Part shown: in pieces, positions 54,438 to 64,000 of the stretch
Position numbering within the stretch: position 1 is the first letter of the stretch
Layout: every line of letters starts with the position of its first letter
Assembly: GCA_934525625.1 (NCBI GenBank)
Contig: CAKSZL010000004.1
Location: forward strand, 124,001 to 188,000
Reading direction: 5' to 3'
Length of the DNA: 64,000 nt
Origin: an uncultured Burkholderiaceae bacterium
GTDB lineage: Bacteria; Pseudomonadota; Gammaproteobacteria; Burkholderiales; Burkholderiaceae_B
Notes under the pieces: model-generated
What the model was told of the DNA's origin: nothing
The model's database searches: none
What the model saw: the letters and a program-made list of their open reading frames with translations, nothing else
Made by a program: the position numbers and the translations under genes

Positions 54438-55388
54438 CTAGCGCCGATTCGTCAAGGAAACGCCCAAGATGCACAAGGCGCCGCCCACCAGCATGGATAT
54501 CAGGATGGGCTCGTCCAGTATCAGGGCCGAAAGCAGTACGGCGGCCACCGGCACCAGATTCGTGAAAACGGCCGTGCGGGCCGGGCCGACGGATTGTATG
54601 CCCTGGTAGTACCAGATGAAAGCCGCCACCGTGCCCAGCGCGCCGACGTAGAAGAGGGAGACCCACACCTGCCAGCTCAAGCCGGCCCAGTCCAACGAGA
54701 CGATGTCGCCCGCCGCGCCCGCGGCCAGGAACAGCAAGCCCCACAGCGAAGCGTAGGTGGTGGCCGCGATGGGCGACAGCGAGGCCATGGCCTTGCGGGA
54801 AATCAGGGTGTAGCAGACCCAGCTCAGCACCGCGAAACAGATCATGGTTTCGCCCATGCCGAACGACTGGGAGATGTCGTGCAGGGCGCCCGAGAAATCG
54901 CCCCGCACAATGACGATGACGGCGCCCAGCATGGCTATCGCGATGCCCAGCCACTGCTTGCCGTTGAGGCGGTCGCGCAGCACCAGGCTGGCCGCCATGG
55001 CGGTGGCCACCGGATTGAGCGCAATGAACAGCGCCGTGCGCCCCGCCGGTATGCGCGCCAGGGCGCCGAAGAAAAAGACGTTGTACAGAAAGATGCCGGT
55101 AAGGCCCAGGGCCGCCGTGATCAGCAGTTGCGCACGGTTCAGCCGGGGCAGCCCGCCCTCGAAACGGAAAGCCACCAGCACCAGCAATACGCACGCCACC
55201 ACGAAGCGGCCGAAAGCCGCAGCCATCAAGGGCATGGCCTGGGCGGCTATCTTGCCCGCGATGAACGAGCCGCCCCAGAACACCGACGTCATGACCAGCT
55301 TGAAGGCCATCATGGGCGCCATACGGGACAAGCTGGCCGCCTGTCCCGAAGGGGGGGCGGAAACGCGTGAAGTACCGGGCATGGTCAT
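54438..55388 (-). CDS. EamA/DMT-family transporter
   Basis: 316 aa, ten predicted helices in two EamA repeats (residues about 27-160 and 175-310). WGGSFIAGKIAAQAMPLMAAAFGRF and ALNPVATAMAASLVLRDRL are characteristic. It is an inner-membrane exporter of unknown substrate, possibly amino acids or related metabolites. It is upstream of the cyclase/oxidoreductase genes on the same strand but separated by 357 bp. A start at Met23 (MAPMMAFKL) is possible. Confidence 0.85.
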   Translation of the reverse strand: MTMPGTSRVSAPPSGQAASLSRMAPMMAFKLVMTSVFWGGSFIAGKIAAQAMPLMAAAFGRFVVACVLLVLVAFRFEGGLPRLNRAQLLITAALGLTGIFLYNVFFFGALARIPAGRTALFIALNPVATAMAASLVLRDRLNGKQWLGIAIAMLGAVIVIVRGDFSGALHDISQSFGMGETMICFAVLSWVCYTLISRKAMASLSPIAATTYASLWGLLFLAAGAAGDIVSLDWAGLSWQVWVSLFYVGALGTVAAFIWYYQGIQSVGPARTAVFTNLVPVAAVLLSALILDEPILISMLVGGALCILGVSLTNRR

Positions 55389-55561
55389 GCTTTAAGTGAT
55401 GTCAACCTGCCATCGTAATACAAAGCACATCCTCACGCCTGCCGTTTCACTTCATGGCCGCACCTAAACATGGCCAAGCCCGCGCAAGCCGGACGCATGA
55501 AGATGAAACAGGCCAGGCAAACGACGCGCCCGACCCATCCGGCTTCCCGCCTAGCAATGAC

Positions 55562-57232
55562 TTACGGTGCGCATTTCTCCGCGATCAATGCCTCGTCCGT
55601 GGTCAACACGTCTCCTGTTGGAACACCGAGCTGATAGCCCGTGGCCGTCAGCACGTCCGCCTCGATCGTCAGGTCGAAGGCTCCCCAGCTCATGCTCCTT
55701 GTCGCGCCATCTTCCTGATAGGCCGCGGACGACGCGGTGTATTCGGATTGATAGTTCCGCCACTCGCTTCCACTGTAAAGCAGCCTGGGCTTGCCGTTGA
55801 CGCCGCCATCGTCCATCTTGAAGGAGTACTCGGTGCACAGCGGCTCATCCAGCGTGGTTTTCTTGCTTTCGTCAACCTGCACTGCCGTCAGCGTCGCCGG
55901 CAGCAAGGCCTTCACCGCATCGAAGTAGGCCTGATGAGCCGTTGCGAACGGGATGACTTCAGCCGCCACGTTCACGCCATCAGCGGCATTGGGAGCATCC
56001 GTCATGCGCCAGCCGTTTACGTCCTCACCCGGCTGCTTATAGATCAACACCTTGATGGCGCTGTTCGTATCCTTGGTGACGTACTGGATTTCGTAGTGAG
56101 GGTTGAATCTGGGATTGGTAGTCGTTTTGTCCACCCACGAGAAGCTATCGTCGTTGGGGTCGATGCTGTAGCGGCCCGCAACATCGATCAAGCCAGTCGT
56201 ACCGTTGATGGTTAGGTACAGCTCATCGCCCGAAGCCCATCCCTGTTTGTTTCCCGCCTTGCTGTAATAGGCCTTGGTCGTGTAACTGCCGGCAATGGCC
56301 AGCAGCTCGGCGGGCACGCCGTTCTGGCTTGCGCTAAGCGGCGTGTACGAACCGAAGAACTGATAGCCGGGCTGGCCGTGCGGCACATTGCTGACGTTGA
56401 GCTCGTTGAGCGTGTTCGTCAGCGCATTGCTCAGGGCATACGCAAAGCCGCCCTGTTGATCCCACCAGATGATTTCCACTTTGTTGCCGTTCACATGCAC
56501 GGGATTTTCCAGCACCGTGCCGTCGGGCAGTTTGAGTTTGTTGCCGGCCATGACTTCGAATTCGGCCTCGTGGCCGTCGGCGATGCCAGCGCCGGGGTTC
56601 ACCTCTTCGTACTTGAAACGATGCACCGCCACGAAACCCGCCGGCACCGAAGCCGGTTCGCCGATGCCGCCATTACCGCCGTTCAGCGCGTTCAGCTCTT
56701 GCTGCAAATGGGTCATGGCGGACGTCTGGCTCACCAGCGTCAAGCCAAGCACGCTTTCGACCTGCGCTTCGAAATCGGCCACGCTCTGGTCGAAGTTCAC
56801 CGATGCCGGGCCCGCTGAATCCGGAATGACGATACCATTGGACGGATTCTGATCGTCATCCAGCGTTTGCAGCAAACGGGCGATATTGATGACCTTGGGA
56901 TCGTTGATGTCTTGGCTGCCCGCCAGATCCAGCGGCGTAATGACGCCTTTGGCGGCAATGGCCGGAAAAACGATTTGGCCGATCTGGAAAACGACGGTTT
57001 CGCCTTCCGTGAACAGGTATTCGCCGTTGGCGTCGGTTTTGCCGCTGAACGTAGCCGTGGTGTAGTTGACCCCAGCCACCGCCGAGTCGATCAACTGGCC
57101 CGTTTTACCCGCTGGCTGCTGGCCCGGAGGAGTGCTGCCGCTCGGCGCTTCGTCGCCGTCGCCGCCGCCCCCCCCGCCGCAAGCCGCAAGAACGAATGCT
57201 GAAAACACAAATGGGATCGCCTTCCTATACAT
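55562..57232 (-). CDS. Lipoprotein of unknown function
   Basis: 556 aa from ATG 57232 (RBS AGGAGAGG). Signal peptide with lipobox LAAC (Cys18) followed by a GGGGGG tract and a Ser/Pro/Gly linker, so it is probably anchored in a membrane by lipid. Residues about 50-170 resemble the extracellular domain GxTDANGEYLFTEGETVVFQIG..VITPLDL..NIARLLQTLDDDQNPSNGI found at the N-terminus of many proteobacterial lipoproteins. The rest (about 200-556) is Tyr/Trp/Asn-rich and unrecognised. Lower GC in parts and an isolated position suggest accessory status. Confidence 0.75.
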   Translation of the reverse strand: MYRKAIPFVFSAFVLAACGGGGGGDGDEAPSGSTPPGQQPAGKTGQLIDSAVAGVNYTTATFSGKTDANGEYLFTEGETVVFQIGQIVFPAIAAKGVITPLDLAGSQDINDPKVINIARLLQTLDDDQNPSNGIVIPDSAGPASVNFDQSVADFEAQVESVLGLTLVSQTSAMTHLQQELNALNGGNGGIGEPASVPAGFVAVHRFKYEEVNPGAGIADGHEAEFEVMAGNKLKLPDGTVLENPVHVNGNKVEIIWWDQQGGFAYALSNALTNTLNELNVSNVPHGQPGYQFFGSYTPLSASQNGVPAELLAIAGSYTTKAYYSKAGNKQGWASGDELYLTINGTTGLIDVAGRYSIDPNDDSFSWVDKTTTNPRFNPHYEIQYVTKDTNSAIKVLIYKQPGEDVNGWRMTDAPNAADGVNVAAEVIPFATAHQAYFDAVKALLPATLTAVQVDESKKTTLDEPLCTEYSFKMDDGGVNGKPRLLYSGSEWRNYQSEYTASSAAYQEDGATRSMSWGAFDLTIEADVLTATGYQLGVPTGDVLTTDEALIAEKCAP

Positions 57233-57343
57233 AAATAAATATCCTCTCCTTGAATTGAGATTCACTTATACGAGAGAAGGCACTCGGTTCAACAGTCCCC
57301 TTTCAGGGGGTTAAACCCTGTGGAACAAACATCACGCGGACAC

Positions 57344-57385
57344 GAAAAAGCCGTGAAGGCCCGGATTATCCGGGGCTTCACGGCT
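57344..57385 (-). terminator. Rho-independent terminator after typA
   Basis: Minus strand: AGCCGTGAAGCCCCGG-loop-CCGGGCCTTCACGGCT followed by TTTTT (57348-57344). About 14 paired bases. It ends the nusA-infB-rbfA-truB-typA transcript. Confidence 0.85.
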
Positions 57386-57426
57386 CATGAAACAGCAAGC
57401 GGCGCCGCGCGCGGCGCATGCCTTGC

Positions 57427-59240
<1,814 letters not shown>

Positions 59241-59244
<4 letters not shown>

Positions 59245-59999
59245 ACTTGATGATCCTTTTGTTTGGAGGAAAGGGGCCACAGGTCGGCGGGCAATGCCTC
59301 CATGGCCATCACAGCGGTTTTAGGGTCGGGCATGGCCTGCAGGGCTTCCAGGCCGACCGCGTCGGCCAGGTCGAAGGGCCCGACCCGGGTGCGGCGCAAA
59401 GCCGTCAGATGCGCCTTGCAGCCGAGCTGGCGGCCGATGTCCTGGGCCAGCGTGCGGATGTACGTGCCTTTGCTGCAATGCACGCGCAAACGCGCTTGCA
59501 TGGGCTGGCAATCGAGCAGCGTCAGTTCGCGGATGTGCACGCGGCGCGCAGGGCGTTCCAGCTCTATGCCCTGGCGCGCGTACTCGTACAGCGGCTTGCC
59601 GTCGCGCTTGAGCGCCGAATACATGGGCGGCACCTGCTCGATTTCACCGCGAAAAGCCGGCAGCACCGCTTCCAGTTGCCCGGCGTCCACGCCCGCAAAG
59701 CCTTCCGGCGCGCGGGCGACGACCTCGCCGGTCAGGTCGCCGGAATCGGTTTCCGCGCCCCAGGCCAGCGTGGCCTCGTACACTTTGTCGGCGTCCAGCA
59801 TGACGCCGGCGATCTTGGTGGCGCGCCCCAGGCAGCACACCAGCAGGCCCGTGGCGAACGGGTCCAGCGTGCCGGTGTGCCCGGCTTTGCGGGCGTCCAG
59901 CGCGCGCTTTACCCGCTGCAAGGCGTGATTGCTGGACAAGCCCTCGGGTTTGTCCAGCAACAGCACGCCATCGAGCACCTGCCCGCGTCGGGAAGCCAT
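59241..59999 (-). CDS. truB: tRNA pseudouridine(55) synthase
   Basis: 252 aa. Forms pseudouridine 55 in the T loop of tRNA. Catalytic Asp46 lies in [16 protein letters not shown]. Other conserved segments are [39 protein letters not shown] and [15 protein letters not shown]. Near the shorter end of the family (no extended PUA). It follows rbfA by 45 bp and overlaps typA. Confidence 0.96.
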
Positions 60000-60044
60000 C
60001 GTGAAGTCTCTCTGGAAAAAGTGGAAGCCACAACGATAGCCGCG

Positions 60045-60458
60045 TCAGGCGCGGTCGTCGGGGTCCTCGGGTTCGGCGGGCTTGGCCGCGTCGTAGGCGA
60101 CGGGCTGGTTGGCCTGGTCGATAAGCTGCGAGAGCTCCAGCCCGCGGGCCAGTTGCTCGTCGAAGAAGAAGCGCAAGGTGGGCACGGTGTGGATGTGCAG
60201 CATCTTGTACAGCATGGAATGCAGCCAGCCGGCCTTCTCGTTGAGCGCCGCGGCGGCGGCCTCGGGTTCGGCGCCCAGCACGGTGAAGTAAACCTTGGCG
60301 TGGGCGTAGTCGGCCGAAAGCTCGACGCCCGTCAGCGTGATAAGACCCGCGCGCGCGACGTCCAGCTCACGCTGGATGAGCTGGGCGAGGTCTTTCTGGA
60401 TCTGGTCGGCCAGCCGGGTATTGCGCCCGGCCGCCGGCCTGGTTTTATGACGAGCCAT
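60045..60458 (-). CDS. rbfA: 30S ribosome-binding factor A
   Basis: 137 aa. KH-fold 16S maturation factor. Conserved [37 protein letters not shown] and [17 protein letters not shown]; the C-terminal tail is acidic and disordered ([11 protein letters not shown]). It starts 3 bp after infB, in the usual order. Confidence 0.96.
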   Translation of the reverse strand: MARHKTRPAAGRNTRLADQIQKDLAQLIQRELDVARAGLITLTGVELSADYAHAKVYFTVLGAEPEAAAAALNEKAGWLHSMLYKMLHIHTVPTLRFFFDEQLARGLELSQLIDQANQPVAYDAAKPAEPEDPDDRA

Positions 60459-60461
60459 GGT

Positions 60462-63287
<2,826 letters not shown>

Positions 63288-63309
63288 TCGACTCTCTCTT
63301 AGCTTTCTC

Positions 63310-63408
63310 TATTTCCACATCAACCGATGACTTTGTCGGCTTCGCTTGCCCTACGGCTTGTACTGTCTGCGCTTCGCCTTCGCGTACTCGTTCGATGCGG
63401 AAATGGAA
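63310..63408. repeat. Dispersed palindromic repeat, family 3 copy B
   Basis: About 100 bp, strongly similar to 45628-45732. Ends are inverted copies (ATTTCCACATCAACCGATGA versus, on the other strand, CATTTCCGCATCGAACGAG). It lies in the 177-bp gap between nusA and infB, inside a conserved operon, so it is transcribed. Confidence 0.7.
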
Positions 63409-63464
63409 TATCAATTCAATTCATAATGGGCGCGCCCGTTGTTGCGCCTTTCCGCGGGCGGCTC

Positions 63465-64000
63465 TCAGTTTTCATCTTCGAACCAATGGGCGCGTGCGCG
63501 CATGATCATTGCGCTGGCGGCTTCCGCATCCATCTGCGCCAACTCGGCCAGCTCGTCGGTGGCCAATTCGGCCAGATCGTCCAGCGTGCTGACGTCGTGC
63601 TCGGCCAGTACCGCGGCCAGCTCGGGCGTCATGCCTTCCAGGGCCAGCAGCGCCGGATCGGCGTTCTTAACGCGCTCTTCCTGGACGATGGCGTCCGTCA
63701 ACAGCGCATTGCGCGCACGGGCGCGCAGTTCCTGGATGGTGTCTTCGTCGAAGGCCTCGATTTCCAGCAGCTCCTGCATGGGCACGTAGGCGATTTCTTC
63801 CAGGCCCGTAAAGCCTTCGTCGATCAGGATGTCGGCGACTTCTTCGTCGACGTCCAGGCGCGTCATGAAGGTTTGGCGCAGCACCGTGCGCTCTTCCTCC
63901 TGGCGGTTCTGGTTTTCTTCCGGCGTCATGATGTTGATCTGCCAGCCGGTCAGTTCGGAAGCCAGGCGTACGTTCTGGCCGCGTGCGCCGATGGCCTTGG
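63465..64000 (-). CDS. nusA: Transcription termination/antitermination factor NusA, partial (5' end outside window)
   Basis: The C-terminal 178 codons are visible. At the right edge [20 protein letters not shown] is the end of the KH2 domain, followed by INIMTPEE. Two acidic HhH-type AR repeats follow ([26 protein letters not shown] and [26 protein letters not shown]), as in proteobacterial NusA with the C-terminal extension. Stop 63465. It is upstream of infB as in most proteobacteria; rimP is expected beyond the edge. Confidence 0.95.
   Translation of the reverse strand, partial: KAIGARGQNVRLASELTGWQINIMTPEENQNRQEEERTVLRQTFMTRLDVDEEVADILIDEGFTGLEEIAYVPMQELLEIEAFDEDTIQELRARARNALLTDAIVQEERVKNADPALLALEGMTPELAAVLAEHDVSTLDDLAELATDELAELAQMDAEAASAMIMRARAHWFEDEN

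Overview
The window is a high-GC beta-proteobacterial chromosome segment. Gene content and order (nusA-infB-rbfA-truB-typA, rpsF-priB-rpsR-rplI then dnaB, xseB-ispA-dxs-folE2, the Mrp antiporter cluster) suggest Alcaligenaceae (Bordetella/Achromobacter/Pusillimonas relatives). That placement is inferred from gene order and protein character, not from a database search. No rRNA, tRNA, CRISPR array or intact insertion sequence was seen.

Layout. 1-9 kb: the start of a PhoX-type phosphatase with a candidate Pho box, a lone cysA, the six-gene Mrp cation/proton antiporter operon (A and B fused), and a small exported protein. 9-16.6 kb: a response regulator-histidine kinase-kup operon on the minus strand, then an Mth938-like protein, bcp, a PIN-PhoH ATPase and a PdxA-family dehydrogenase. 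16.6-17.7 kb: an Rpn/YhgA-type nuclease gene. 17.8-34.1 kb: a single-direction heme-acquisition locus. 34.2-44.5 kb: dnaB, the S6/S18/L9 operon, folE2, dxs, ispA, xseB, a lone Rieske oxygenase and an EamA transporter. 44.7-51.1 kb: htpX, an orphan Wzz-type protein, a dienelactone hydrolase, polA and a LOG-family gene. 51.1-57.4 kb: an accessory stretch with a large palindrome, a truncated MITE, a CrtI-like oxidoreductase, a KynB-like cyclase, an EamA transporter and a lipoprotein of unknown role. 57.4-64 kb: typA, truB, rbfA, infB and the 3' end of nusA.

The most interesting system is the 17.8-34.1 kb locus. A Fur-box/promoter precedes an ECF sigma factor (hasI-like), a FecR-type anti-sigma (hasS-like), a TonB-dependent receptor with a signalling domain (hasR-like), an enlarged HasA-type hemophore, a type I secretion ABC/MFP/OMP set (hasD-hasE-hasF-like), a heme oxygenase, a YbaN/DUF454 membrane protein and a rhombosortase. 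Interleaved are two exported beta-propeller/Ig-like proteins with GlyGly-CTERM-like tails, the expected rhombosortase substrates. A hemophore pathway (type I secretion) and a rhombosortase/GlyGly-CTERM surface-anchoring pathway therefore appear to be built as one iron-regulated unit. The hemophore carries an extra C-terminal EF-hand/RTX-like region not found in classical HasA. The HasD-like exporter appears to have lost about 70-75 residues covering its last two membrane helices, in frame.

Three families of small dispersed palindromic repeats occur twice each: a CCCC/GGGG hairpin repeat (1066, 53227), a 165-bp MITE (35652; truncated copy 51495) and a roughly 100-bp repeat (45628, 63310). The truncated MITE supplies the stop codon of the CrtI-like gene.
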